Origin: Propionibacteriaceae bacterium
GTDB lineage: Bacteria; Actinomycetota; Actinomycetes; Propionibacteriales; Propionibacteriaceae
Direction: 5' to 3'
Assembly (NCBI GenBank): GCA_031262845.1
Contig: JAISGZ010000233.1
Span: forward strand, 1 to 31,444
Length of the DNA stretch: 31,444 bases
The notes under the pieces were generated by a model. The model did no database searches. It saw nothing but the letters and a program-made list of their open reading frames with translations, and was not told the origin of the DNA. The position numbers and the translations under genes are program-made. The stretch's first letter is position 1, and every line of letters starts with the position of its first letter. This document shows, one piece after another, positions 23,952 to 31,444 of this stretch.

Positions 23952-25181
23952 GTGACGTCGTTACCTCTGTCGTCGAATCCGACGTCGCTGGTGGTCTTGT
24001 TGGCCCCCTCGGCCAATCAGGTCTACGCCCACGATGCCCCGCGCCTAGCGGCGGCCGAGTTGGCGATCGTGCTTGGATTGCCCGTTAGCCCTGTCACCTT
24101 GGCTGGCGTTGACTACCTGGAACTGGCTGTCGCCAAACCAGTTGTTGGCTCGGACGGCTCAGCGCAGTTGGCTGAATTGCTGGACAAAGTGGCACGGTCG
24201 TCGGCGACCTTGGCGGTTTTTCAACGCCACCTCGGTCCCGATTCAACCGTCTGGTTGCAGCCGCTGGCCTTGCCGCCGCTGTCAGTCGACGACGACCTGG
24301 TGACGATCCCGAAATATCCCGGTAAGACCAACCCCCAATTCACGAGGCTGTTGCTCAACGTCACGCTGTCGCAGGTCGACCGGTCGCTGACCAGCAAGCC
24401 GCTGACCGTGCTCGATCCGATGTGCGGCCGGGGGACGACCCTGACGCCCGCCTGGTTACTCGGTCACGATGCCGCCGGCGTCGAGATCGAGACGGCGGCC
24501 GTCGAAGCCATGGCGGCTTTTCTCAAGACCTACCTGCGGCGCAAGCGCTATAAACACCAAGCCACCGTGGCTCCCGTGCGACGTGAAGGCAAGGTCCTCG
24601 GCAAGCGCCTTGATGTCACTGCCAGTTTGCCGGCTCCGCGCCCCAGGGAGGACGGCGTTCTCCGTAGTCAAGAGAGTCTTGGCGTCATGGATAGCTTGCC
24701 GGCTTCTGACGCCAGGGGAGACAGCGATCCCCGTAGTCAAGAAGGCCTTGACTTCACGACCGCCTGGCCGACTCCCAGCCCGGCCGTTGGATCGGTGGCC
24801 CAGCGCAGTCTGACCGTCTTCACGGGCGACACCCGCCAGTCGGCCGCCCTATTTGGTAAGAAGCGCTTCCCAGCCATCGTCGTCGATGCGCCCTACGGCG
24901 TCGTCCACGGCTCCCGTTCCGATGTTCGTGACGACCGCCGGAGGGATCGTTCAGCCGCTGCCTTGCTTCGTCAGGCCATTCCCGTCTGGGCTAGCCAACT
25001 AGCGGTCGGCGGGGCCTTGGGGTTGTCCTGGAATAGTCTCGGTTGGCCGCGCGAGGAGGTCCTCGACTGTCTGGCCGCGGCCGGTCTGGAGCCACGTGAT
25101 GGTGGCCCTTGGTCCGACTTGGCCCACCGGGTTGACTCGTCGATTCGGCGAGATGTCGTTGTGGCGGTCAAGGCTGTCTGA
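23952..25181 (+). CDS. TRM11-like SAM-dependent methyltransferase with a tandem-repeat insertion
   Basis: This is a 409-residue protein. The catalytic part shows the SAM-binding motif VLDPMCGRGTTLTPAWLLG followed by GVEIE, and a VVDAPYGVVHG block in the place of the D/N-PPY motif of tRNA/RNA and DNA N-methyltransferases. The N-terminal 150 residues are a less conserved domain (AHDAPRLAAAELAIVL). Between the SAM motif and the catalytic block lies a charged, Ser/Pro-rich insertion made of three 23-residue repeats (residues 218-286). The GTG start is 24 nt after ppa. Bacterial relatives are uncharacterised; an RNA substrate is a family-based guess. Confidence 0.8.
   Translation: MTSLPLSSNPTSLVVLLAPSANQVYAHDAPRLAAAELAIVLGLPVSPVTLAGVDYLELAVAKPVVGSDGSAQLAELLDKVARSSATLAVFQRHLGPDSTVWLQPLALPPLSVDDDLVTIPKYPGKTNPQFTRLLLNVTLSQVDRSLTSKPLTVLDPMCGRGTTLTPAWLLGHDAAGVEIETAAVEAMAAFLKTYLRRKRYKHQATVAPVRREGKVLGKRLDVTASLPAPRPREDGVLRSQESLGVMDSLPASDARGDSDPRSQEGLDFTTAWPTPSPAVGSVAQRSLTVFTGDTRQSAALFGKKRFPAIVVDAPYGVVHGSRSDVRDDRRRDRSAAALLRQAIPVWASQLAVGGALGLSWNSLGWPREEVLDCLAAAGLEPRDGGPWSDLAHRVDSSIRRDVVVAVKAV
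24603..24809 (+). repeat. Three in-frame 69-nt tandem repeats inside the methyltransferase gene
   Basis: Units lie at 24603-24671, 24672-24740 and 24741-24809. Units 1 and 2 both end in CGTAGTCAAG and share AGCTTGCCGGCT-like and CCAGGG-like blocks; unit 3 has drifted more. In protein they read KRLDVTASLPAPRPREDGVL/RSQ, ESLGVMDSLPASDARGDSDP/RSQ and EGLDFTTAWPTPSPAVGSVA/QRS, each 23 residues, so the frame is kept. Confidence 0.75.
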
Positions 25182-25409
25182 TCCGCACTGCCCACCTTCA
25201 ACCGCACCAAAGTTTTCGGTTGTTGTTCCCGTTCGGCACCGGGAGCAGCAGGCTGAACCTTGAGGTGCGATAACCAGAAAGTGCGACCAAACCGGTGATT
25301 TCCCGACCATGACTTTGACCATCGAGGTAGCGGAGCTGCTCATTCGGTCCACCGTTTCATGGTTCCCACCTGGCACACAGTTCAGTTCGCAACCGCTAAC
25401 GTTCGTCGC

Positions 25410-25913
25410 ATGAATCCTGTCCGGACCGTGTACCTGATGCGTCACGCTCACGCCAGCGCCAGTCATCTGCTCAGTGACCGGAACCGGCCGCTCGATCAGC
25501 TCGGCCACGACCAAGCCGCTCGGATCGGTGCCCAACTGACCGGGGCTGGTATTGAATGGGTGCTCGTCTCGTCGGCTGCCCGGACCCGGCAAACCGTGGC
25601 TGACTTGCGGTTGGGTGTTGAAGTCGAACCGCTCGACGCTCTCTACGATGGCGGCACGGGGACTTACCTGGACTATCTCCACGAAGTCGACGAGGCCCTG
25701 GGCACGGTCCTCTTAGTCGGTCACAACCCCAGCATCGCCGGCTTGGTCTACCGCCTAGCCGACCCGGCGACCTCGGATCCGACGGCCTTAGCCCTCGTCA
25801 CCAGCCAGTTTCCGACCGCCACCTGTTGCCAGTTGGATTTCACGGGCAGTTGGGACAGCCTGCGCCAAGCCCGGCTGGTCCGGACTCTGCGACCGTCCTA
25901 CCCATCGTCGTAG
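25410..25913 (+). CDS. SixA-type histidine phosphatase
   Basis: This 167-residue phosphatase of the histidine phosphatase superfamily (branch 1) has the phospho-acceptor motif YLMRHAHAS, the second RHG-family arginine block SSAARTRQT and the late catalytic VGHNPSIAGL. The short length and the wording match SixA, which removes phosphate from histidine phospho-transfer domains, but small actinobacterial members may act on other substrates. The start ATG 25410 is preceded by a -10-like TAACGT (25397-25402) at exactly 7 nt, suggesting a leaderless transcript. It stands alone. Confidence 0.9.
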   Translation: MNPVRTVYLMRHAHASASHLLSDRNRPLDQLGHDQAARIGAQLTGAGIEWVLVSSAARTRQTVADLRLGVEVEPLDALYDGGTGTYLDYLHEVDEALGTVLLVGHNPSIAGLVYRLADPATSDPTALALVTSQFPTATCCQLDFTGSWDSLRQARLVRTLRPSYPSS

Positions 25914-26253
25914 TCCGAGAGAATTCCTCCACTCGAACGTTGCCGCGCACCAGAAAACCACCGCTTCCCACCTCACACCTCCACACCACGGACCTCACCT
26001 AGCGCGCCTAGTGCCTTGTCGCGTCCCGATTGCTCCTTCGAATGGCGACGACAACGCCGCTCGGACCCCACCGGGTGCCCGAGCACGTAGTTAATACGTA
26101 ATTTTCCCTTCGAGACAATTCTTTGACGCGACAGACCGCGAAACACTACGCAGTCTCTCCTAAGTTCCGTCCAGAAATTCGACCAGAACCGCTTCTTAAC
26201 GTGACGCCTGCGGCGACCGACTCCTCACGGTCGACTAGGACGGAGAGCGCACC
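25914..26253. other. Gap upstream of the BTAD regulator
   Basis: No gene is supported in this stretch. An A/T-rich patch near 26088-26108 (GTTAATACGTAATTTT) and a TTGACG at about 26123 with TACGCA 18 nt later are weak promoter candidates for the gene starting at 26254. Confidence 0.4.
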
Positions 26254-27324
26254 ATGACACCAACCCTCGTGTGGAACCCCGAGGCCACGCATCAGATTCG
26301 CCAGTCTCACGGGGCGGTCTATTTGCCCAACCGATCGGTGAGACGAGAATGTGTTGACGTCTTGACTCCGACACACCTGCCGTCTGACCGTTCTTTGAGG
26401 CCGGAAGCGGTCAACCTCTTTACTCAGGCGCCCCTGCCGTCCGACCGTTCGTTGAGACCGGAAACGGGATCATCGCCAACTCAGTCATCACCCTCAGCCG
26501 CCCGATCCTTGCCGCACGACGGTTTATCGAGCCCGGAAACTGGGGCACCGCTGGCCCCGTCCTCCGGTCCGACGCTCTTGCTGTTGGGACCGGTTCAGTT
26601 GCACGGCGCTCAAGGCCAGCCGCCCAACCGGGCGACGTCGGCTTGTCTGGAATATCTCGCTTGGTTGCTCGGCCATCCGGGCGCGTCAGCCCGGGCCATG
26701 ACGCGCGATCTGGTTGTCGCTGACAGTACGCGCCGCGGCAATTTGTGCCGGTTGCGGTCCTGGCTTGGGCGAACCGACGAGGGTGAGCTATACCTGCCGG
26801 AGGCTTACGGCGGCCGCCTGCAGCTGCATCCGGCAGTGGGATCTGATTGGCGCTACTTCCGCTGGTTGACGGCCCGCGGGTTGGCTGTAACGCCGACTGA
26901 GGATTTAATCACGGCCCTTCGCCTGGTCCGAGGTGAACCTCTGACCGATCAGCGGCTGGGCGGCCAATCGTGGCCGTGGGCTGATGCTTGGCGCGTCGTC
27001 ATGTGCGACGCAATCCGCCAAGTGGGCGCCACTGTGGCCGAGCGGGCGCTCACCGCCGGCCACCTCGACCAAGCCCGCTGGGCCGTGAATCAAGCCTTGT
27101 CAGCCGTTGGTCACGACGAAACCTTGCTCCGCCTACGACTCGAAACCGAGCAGCGGTCAGGTCACACCAGTGAAGTCGATCGCTTGATCGCCCGCCTCCA
27201 TCGCCTAACCATTGAGATCGGAGCCGACTTACAACCCCGAACCCTCGATCTCCTACGTGAGATCGCCCACCGCCGATTACGCGGCACGCCCTGGTTATGC
27301 CGAGTTTCGGAAGTGACGAGTTAA
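26254..27324 (+). CDS. BTAD-domain transcriptional regulator-like protein
   Basis: In this 356-residue protein, residues about 105-205 form an OmpR-like winged domain as found in SARP-type regulators: TLLLLGPVQLHGAQ, then CLEYLAWLLGHPGASARAM and STRRGNLCRLRSWLG, followed by GELYLPEAYGGRLQLHP. Residues about 210-345 form a TPR-like bacterial transcriptional activation domain (DLITALRLVRGEPL, GHLDQARWAVNQALSAVGHD). The N-terminal 100 residues are low-complexity with repeats of LPSDRSLRPE. ATG 26254 has GGAGA 7 nt upstream. Similar proteins are often part of larger LysM-BTAD proteins; this one lacks LysM and membrane segments. Targets are unknown. Confidence 0.75.
   Translation: MTPTLVWNPEATHQIRQSHGAVYLPNRSVRRECVDVLTPTHLPSDRSLRPEAVNLFTQAPLPSDRSLRPETGSSPTQSSPSAARSLPHDGLSSPETGAPLAPSSGPTLLLLGPVQLHGAQGQPPNRATSACLEYLAWLLGHPGASARAMTRDLVVADSTRRGNLCRLRSWLGRTDEGELYLPEAYGGRLQLHPAVGSDWRYFRWLTARGLAVTPTEDLITALRLVRGEPLTDQRLGGQSWPWADAWRVVMCDAIRQVGATVAERALTAGHLDQARWAVNQALSAVGHDETLLRLRLETEQRSGHTSEVDRLIARLHRLTIEIGADLQPRTLDLLREIAHRRLRGTPWLCRVSEVTS
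26323..26490 (+). repeat. Three in-frame 54-57 nt repeats inside the BTAD gene
   Basis: Residues 24-41, 42-60 and 61-79 are tandem copies. They begin LPNRSVRRE, LPSDRSLRPE and LPSDRSLRPE and end with a T-x-x/TQ block. The last two share nearly identical DNA (CTGCCGTC-x-GACCGTTC-x-TTGAG). A partial fourth copy may follow (ARSLPHDGL). Confidence 0.7.
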
Positions 27325-27328
27325 GGCG

Positions 27329-28279
27329 CTAGCGCTGAGCCGCCAGGTCAACTAACTGCACGAGGACGTCGGCCAAACTCTCACCGGCGGCTTCGATCGC
27401 CAACGGCACGGTTGAGGTTTCGGTCATCCCCGGCGACACATTCCCTTCGAGGAACACGGGCACGCCTTGGTCGTTCACGATCAGGTCGACGCGACCGTAA
27501 TCCCGCTGGTCAAGGGCTTGCCAGACCCGCAACGCAGTGTCTTGGCAACGCTCGATGACGGCGCTGTCGAGGGCCGCTGGACAGATGAACTGGGTCGCCC
27601 CCGGTGTGTAACGGGCTTCGTAATCGTAGGCACCGGAATCGGGGCGGATTTCGACCGGCGCGTAGACCTTCGGGCCAGCACCGGTGTCGGTGATCGTGAC
27701 CGTGACCTCGGTCCCGGTGATGAACTCTTCGACCACGGCGACGTGGCTGAGGTTGAAGGCCTTGACCATGGCTTGAGGTAATTCGGCCGCCGTCTCGACC
27801 CGGGTGGTCCCGAGGGCCGAACCGGACTTGGCCGGCTTGACGAACAGGGGCAAGCCCAGCTGGTTGACGATGTGTTCGACGATGGCTGCCGCGCCCAACT
27901 CCCGGAACATATCGTGCGGCAACACCACTCGGCGCGGCACCTCCACCCCGGACCTGGCCACCACCGGCGTCGCCAACGCCTTGTCGTAGGTCAGGCGGCA
28001 AGACGGCGCGGTCGAACCGACGTAAGGCACACCGATCAAGTCGAAAACTTCGCGCAGAGCGCCATCTTCACCTGTCCCGCCGTGCAGCACGGACAACACG
28101 ACCGGCTGGTTGAGGGCGGTCAAATCGCCGATCAACCCGGCGCCGACATCAGCTTCGATAACCTGACGGCCACGTTCGCGCAGAGCCGCCGTGACGCGGC
28201 GGCCGGAAGCCAACGACACCTCCCGTTCGTGGCTGAGACCGCCAGCCAGAACAACAATCGGGCGGCTTGTTTGGGTCAT
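27329..28279 (-). CDS. ddl: D-alanine--D-alanine ligase-like ATP-grasp enzyme
   Basis: This 316-residue ATP-grasp protein has the Ddl series: VVLAGGLSHEREVSLASGR (N-terminal Glu), SVLHGGTGEDGALRE, VKPAKSGSALGTT, EEFITGTEVTVTI and the metal-binding EGNVSPGMTETS (Glu and Asn kept; EVNTxPGxT in classical Ddl). It should join two D-Ala for peptidoglycan, but the changed end motif and the location next to an aminotransferase leave room for another dipeptide. The ATG at 28279 has AGGAG 5 nt upstream and overlaps the stop of the aminotransferase (ATGA), so the two are coupled. The open frame further upstream is the other strand-frame of that gene. Confidence 0.85.
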   Translation of the reverse strand: MTQTSRPIVVLAGGLSHEREVSLASGRRVTAALRERGRQVIEADVGAGLIGDLTALNQPVVLSVLHGGTGEDGALREVFDLIGVPYVGSTAPSCRLTYDKALATPVVARSGVEVPRRVVLPHDMFRELGAAAIVEHIVNQLGLPLFVKPAKSGSALGTTRVETAAELPQAMVKAFNLSHVAVVEEFITGTEVTVTITDTGAGPKVYAPVEIRPDSGAYDYEARYTPGATQFICPAALDSAVIERCQDTALRVWQALDQRDYGRVDLIVNDQGVPVFLEGNVSPGMTETSTVPLAIEAAGESLADVLVQLVDLAAQR

Positions 28280-29559
28280 AGCGACTCCTTGGGTAGAGCG
28301 TGGGTGAGACCGAAGGTTTGGGCCAAGTCGAGCGCTTCGGTGATCACTTCGCCGAGGCGCCGGGTGCCTTCGAGGATGTCTTCGGGCGACGGGAAACAGA
28401 AGCTCAGACGCATATTGCGGGCCCCCAAACCGTCGGCGTAAAACCCGGTGCCGGGCACGAAAGCGACCCGGTGGGTCAGCGCCTGTGGCAACATCGCTTG
28501 CGAGTCCAAACCTTCGGGCAGCGTCAACCAAACAAAGAAGCCACCACCTGGTTTGGTCCAGGTTAGGCCGGGCGGCATGTGTTCTGCCAAACCTGCCAGC
28601 AAAGCCTGTCGGCGGGCCCGGTAGAGCTGTCGGAAAGTCTTGATTTGGCCTTGCCAATCCCAATTAGCGAGGTATTCCGAGACGACGAACTGGGAGAACA
28701 CGGGCGGGCACAGGGTGGCCGCCTCTTGGGCCAAGATCAGTTTCTCTTTAACCGCCAGCGGCGCCAGCGCCCAACCGACCCGCAAGCCCGGCGAGAAGGT
28801 CTTCGAGAAACTTCCCAGGTAGATCACGCGCTCCGATTCAAAAGATCGCAACGCCGGCAGTGGGTCGTGGTCGAGGCTCAGTAGGCCGTACGGGTTGTCC
28901 TCGATGAACAACAGGTCGACTTCTTTGGCCACGGCCAACAGTTCGTGGCGCCGGGAGACGGACTGAGTGGCGCCGGTCGGGTTGGAGAAGTTCGGGATCG
29001 TGTAGCAAAACTTGACCCGTCGGCCGGCCGCCCGACACGACAAGGCGGCCTGACGCAAGGCGTCCGGGATCAAGCCATATTCGTCGATCGCGACGTGGAC
29101 GACATCGGCCTGGTAAGCCTGGAAGGTGTTGAGCGCGCCGACGTAGCTGGGGCCTTCGGCCAAGATCACGTCACCGGGTTCGATGAAGGTCCGGGTGATG
29201 AGGTCGAGCGCCTGTTGTGAGCCACAGGACAGGACCACGTCGTCCGGGTTGCCGTCGATCTGTTCGAGCGCCATGACCTGGCAGATTTGTTCACGCAACC
29301 GCTCCTCGCCCTGGGCGCCGCTGTATTGCAACACCTGGGGGCCGTGTTGCCGGACCATCTCGGCGATCATGTCGGCCAGCGGGTCGAGCGGCAAGGAGGC
29401 GATATTCGGCATCCCACCCGCCAGCGAGACCACCTCGGGCCGGTTGGCGACAGCAAAGAGCGACCGTACGGCTGAGGCTTTCAGTCCTTTCGTACGCTCG
29501 GCGTAGAGGTCGTGGTAACGATCGAGACGGGTTTCACGCCGCGGTTGGGGCAGGCTCAC
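28276..29559 (-). CDS. PLP-dependent aminotransferase, 2-aminoadipate transaminase/MocR-like type
   Basis: This 427-residue fold-type I aminotransferase resembles LysN/ARO8 and MocR enzymes without a DNA-binding domain. Seen are SLAGGMPNIASLPLD, LQYSGAQGEERLREQI, CYTIPNFSNPTGATQS, IEDNPYGLL and the PLP-lysine block YLGSFSKTFSPGLRVGW. The start at GTG 29559 is chosen because the family sequence begins soon after and CAGAAT lies 7 nt upstream. It is first in a coupled pair with the Ddl-like gene, close to parB. Substrate unknown; an amino-acid precursor for cell-wall synthesis is a guess. Confidence 0.9.
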   Translation of the reverse strand: MSLPQPRRETRLDRYHDLYAERTKGLKASAVRSLFAVANRPEVVSLAGGMPNIASLPLDPLADMIAEMVRQHGPQVLQYSGAQGEERLREQICQVMALEQIDGNPDDVVLSCGSQQALDLITRTFIEPGDVILAEGPSYVGALNTFQAYQADVVHVAIDEYGLIPDALRQAALSCRAAGRRVKFCYTIPNFSNPTGATQSVSRRHELLAVAKEVDLLFIEDNPYGLLSLDHDPLPALRSFESERVIYLGSFSKTFSPGLRVGWALAPLAVKEKLILAQEAATLCPPVFSQFVVSEYLANWDWQGQIKTFRQLYRARRQALLAGLAEHMPPGLTWTKPGGGFFVWLTLPEGLDSQAMLPQALTHRVAFVPGTGFYADGLGARNMRLSFCFPSPEDILEGTRRLGEVITEALDLAQTFGLTHALPKESL

Positions 29560-29784
29560 TCGCCCTATTCTGCCCCACCTTGGCCCATTCGGAGGTTTTG
29601 ACCACGATGGTGACGTCAATCGGCAGCCTGGCCAAAAGCCCCAACAGGCGAGGCCAAAACGGCAAATATCACTACCGGTCTGTCCCGTCCGATGCCATGA
29701 CGGGATCTGGTTTGACCGGCAGTGTCTGGTCGCAGGTCACGACGGTGTCAGACCCTTCCCCAGCCACCGTGCCATGATGGTTCT

Positions 29785-30357
29785 ATGGCACTGACAACGC
29801 CGGTCTCTCGTATTGTGACGGCAACCTGGCTGGCCAGCGCGGACTTGGATTGGCCGGCCCCGGTTGACTCGGAGGCGCTGCTCGATGCCGCCCAGGCGGC
29901 TGAGAACCGCTGGGGTCTGGCTGGGGTGTCGTTGCGCTGGCCGGACGAGTGGCTGACCGCCGTGGTCGTGCCAACACCTCAGATACCGGCCGGCCATCCG
30001 CTGCTGACACCGGCGCCTGACCGCTGGGCGGCGGGATTGATCGCCGTCTGTTCGCGTTCCGGCCACCCCAGTCACGCCGCCGGCCGTTGGCTGGTCCAAG
30101 CCTTGGGCGAACGATTGGCCGACCGTTGCCCGGTCGTTGAGGCCCACGGTGCCAGCCGCCTCGGCCGCACGATCTACACCCCGGCGGCCAGTTGGCTGAC
30201 CGCGATCGGTTTCCGGCCGCTGATCCAGCCGCCCCATCGTTATCGCTTGTCGTTCCGCCGCGCTATCCGCCAGCCCAGTCTGTTGCCAAGGCTGCGGCCC
30301 CGGTTGTCGTGGCCGCCCGAGACGGCTTCGGCCACGCGCGGTTCATCACTGGGGTGA
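29785..30357 (+). CDS. GNAT-like protein of unknown substrate
   Basis: This is a 190-residue protein. Its layout resembles small actinobacterial acetyltransferases: VVVPTPQIPAGHPLL, a central strand AAGLIAVCSRSGHPSHAAGR followed by a helix, and the late YTPAASWLTAIGFRPL where GNAT proteins carry a Y/F near the end. The coenzyme-A loop is not classical, so the call is tentative. ATG 29785 is preceded by CATGAT and exactly 6 nt, suggesting a leaderless start. It overlaps the convergent mscL by 12 nt. Proteins of this type often sit beside parB in Actinomycetota. Confidence 0.55.
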   Translation: MALTTPVSRIVTATWLASADLDWPAPVDSEALLDAAQAAENRWGLAGVSLRWPDEWLTAVVVPTPQIPAGHPLLTPAPDRWAAGLIAVCSRSGHPSHAAGRWLVQALGERLADRCPVVEAHGASRLGRTIYTPAASWLTAIGFRPLIQPPHRYRLSFRRAIRQPSLLPRLRPRLSWPPETASATRGSSLG

Positions 30358-30864
30358 GTCGCTCCGACGCAGTCGCGAACCAGCCTTTTTCAACGGGTCC
30401 AAGATGGTCGCCGTCATCGACCGGGTGACCGGGTCGGCGACCGGCTCGGCGACCGCTTGATCCGCTTCGGCCAGGCTCCCCGGATACACCTGTTCCCGCA
30501 TCAGGTCACGGATTTCCGTCAGCAAAGCGACGTCTGCCTCCGGTTCCGGGGCCGGCTGATTGGCCAACCGCCGGGCATTCAGCCGATTGAACGGCAAAAC
30601 GATCAGGAAGTAGAGCGCGGCCGCCGTCAACAGGAAATTCACGATCGCCGTGATGACGACACCGACCCGGATTTGTGACCCATTGAGCGTGAATGCCAGC
30701 ACCGAATCAAAGTTCGGCTGACCGAACAAGGCGGCGATGATCGGGTTGATGATGCCGTTGACCAGCGCCGTCACGATGGCGTTGAACAACCCACCGATGA
30801 TGACGCCGACAGCCAACTCGATGACATTGCCGCGCGTAATGAACTCTTTGAAGCCTTTGAACAT
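30346..30864 (-). CDS. mscL: Large-conductance mechanosensitive channel MscL
   Basis: This pentameric membrane channel opens under membrane tension and releases solutes on hypo-osmotic shock. The 172-residue protein begins MFKGFKEFITRGNVIELAVG, the exact family opening, has TM1 (VIIGGLFNAIVTALV) and TM2 (VVITAIVNFLLTAAALYFLIV), and a helical cytoplasmic tail LLTEIRDLM. It is longer than the usual 130-150 residues because of an extra Ala/Asp/Pro-rich C-terminus. The start ATG 30864 has GGAAGG just upstream; an upstream ATG pair adds 9 residues with no ribosome site. Confidence 0.95.
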   Translation of the reverse strand: MFKGFKEFITRGNVIELAVGVIIGGLFNAIVTALVNGIINPIIAALFGQPNFDSVLAFTLNGSQIRVGVVITAIVNFLLTAAALYFLIVLPFNRLNARRLANQPAPEPEADVALLTEIRDLMREQVYPGSLAEADQAVAEPVADPVTRSMTATILDPLKKAGSRLRRSDSPQ

Positions 30865-31109
30865 GTTTCCTTCCCCGTCCATGGTCATCATGGCTAGTCT
30901 GCCGCACTGTGTGGGTCTGGCGGTTGGCCGCCTGACGACGAGTCATTGGCCTTGGTGTGTCATCAGAATGCGGCTTGATCGATGTTATCGGCTGAGGTTC
31001 TAGCGCTGAGTGTTGGTGTCTGGATTGTTCTGTACGCTCGTAGCGGCAAAGCAAGAATCTACTATGACCAGGTATTTTATAGTTATTTTGGGTCTTTTGG
31101 GCTACCGAT

Positions 31110-31138
31110 AATATAGTAATAAGAATCTTTATCGACAA
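31110..31138 (-). promoter_or_regulatory. Strong-looking promoter directed at mscL
   Basis: On the minus strand TTGTCG (31133-31138) and TATATT (31110-31115) are exactly 17 nt apart. Transcription from here would give mscL a leader of roughly 240 nt. Confidence 0.5.
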
Positions 31139-31141
31139 GAC

Positions 31142-31166
31142 GCTAAAGCTATCTAGCTACTTTAGC
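31142..31166 (-). terminator. Hairpin after parB
   Basis: GCTAAAG (31142-31148) and CTTTAGC (31160-31166) pair perfectly around 11 nt, about 30 nt after the parB stop. No T-run follows on the minus strand, so termination is only possible, not shown. Confidence 0.35.
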
Positions 31167-31196
31167 CGGCTGAAGTCGACCCTGACCGGATGGGCT

Positions 31197-31444
31197 TTAC
31201 GAGAGGTCGGTCATCTCTTGTAAAGCCACGAGAATTCGGTCGAGATCTTCCTCACCGGCAAATTCGATCGTGATCTTGCCCTTGTGACGTCCAATATCGA
31301 CCTTGACCCGAGTATCGAGGCAGTCGGATAACAACTCGGACAATTCCATGGAGCGAGGGTTGGCTGGGCGGACTCGGGGTGACCGCCGCCGCTCCGGAGT
31401 CGTCTCGCCAAGGGCCACCAGTTCTTCCGTGCTGCGGACGGACA
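31197..31444 (-). CDS. parB: Chromosome-partitioning protein ParB, 3' part
   Basis: The frame is open to the right edge, so only the last about 82 residues are in the window. They start SVRSTEELV, the SVRxTEE motif that ends the ParB DNA-binding domain. After a linker they run through the C-terminal dimerisation domain (MELSELLSDCLDTRVKVDIG, then RHKGKITIEFAGEEDLDRIL). ParB binds parS near the origin and loads SMC with ParA. The 5' part and parA should lie to the right. A GTG at 31418 falls inside the domain and is not the start. Confidence 0.93.
   Translation of the reverse strand, partial: SVRSTEELVALGETTPERRRSPRVRPANPRSMELSELLSDCLDTRVKVDIGRHKGKITIEFAGEEDLDRILVALQEMTDLS

Larger units (their letters stand above)
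30865..31196. other. A/T-rich gap between parB and mscL
   Basis: No gene is supported in this stretch. The part from about 31055 to 31135 is strikingly A/T-rich for this genome. It holds a good minus-strand promoter and a hairpin, described separately. Confidence 0.5.

Noticed and set aside
28280..28663. N-terminal extension of the Ddl-like protein
   Set aside because: It is an antisense-frame by-product of the overlapping aminotransferase gene; AGGAG before ATG 28279 marks the true start.

Overview
The window reads as a chromosomal segment of a high-GC Gram-positive bacterium (Actinomycetota). The evidence is the GC-rich codon use, frequent GTG/TTG starts, a BTAD-type regulator, a zinc-finger rhomboid, an actinobacterial ParB C-terminus, and many starts placed exactly 6-7 nt after a -10-like TANNNT hexamer (leaderless transcripts). 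The right edge cuts parB, whose 5' end lies beyond the window. The replication origin is therefore probably a short distance to the right. I cannot name a genus.

Left part, about 1-6550, is an accessory island. It holds the 3' part of an AlbA_2/schlafen-type ATP-binding regulator, a yefM-yoeB toxin-antitoxin pair, a 23-nt tandem-repeat array followed by the relic of an AAA/DUF4143 ATPase gene, and a two-gene operon. That operon encodes a small single-pass membrane protein and a 982-residue NACHT NTPase ending in a DUF6273 (C-type-lectin-like) domain. A leaderless mazE-mazF-type pair closes the island. Palindromes and repeats sit in almost every gap. The NACHT-DUF6273 operon is the best candidate for an uncharacterised system: a bacterial NLR-like sensor with a membrane partner.

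Middle part, about 6550-20100, is mostly ordinary chromosome: ornithine carbamoyltransferase, a YqeY-like protein, VanZ-like protein, isochorismatase-like hydrolase, mnmA, tpx, an AspC-type aminotransferase, a glycerophosphodiester phosphodiesterase, an acidic protein of unknown function, a zinc-finger rhomboid protease, a taurine-type ABC importer (tauC-tauA-tauB) and an A24 prepilin peptidase.

Right part, about 20100-31444, has hpt, tilS and dacB on the minus strand, then ppa and a TRM11-like methyltransferase on the plus strand. A SixA-type phosphatase, a BTAD regulator, a translationally coupled aminotransferase/D-Ala-D-Ala-ligase-like pair, a GNAT-like protein, mscL and the 3' part of parB follow. 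Three places carry degenerate 54-69 nt tandem repeats. Two of these are inside coding sequence (methyltransferase and BTAD regulator) and one spans the stop codon of the unknown gene. No tRNA, rRNA, CRISPR or intact insertion sequence was recognised.
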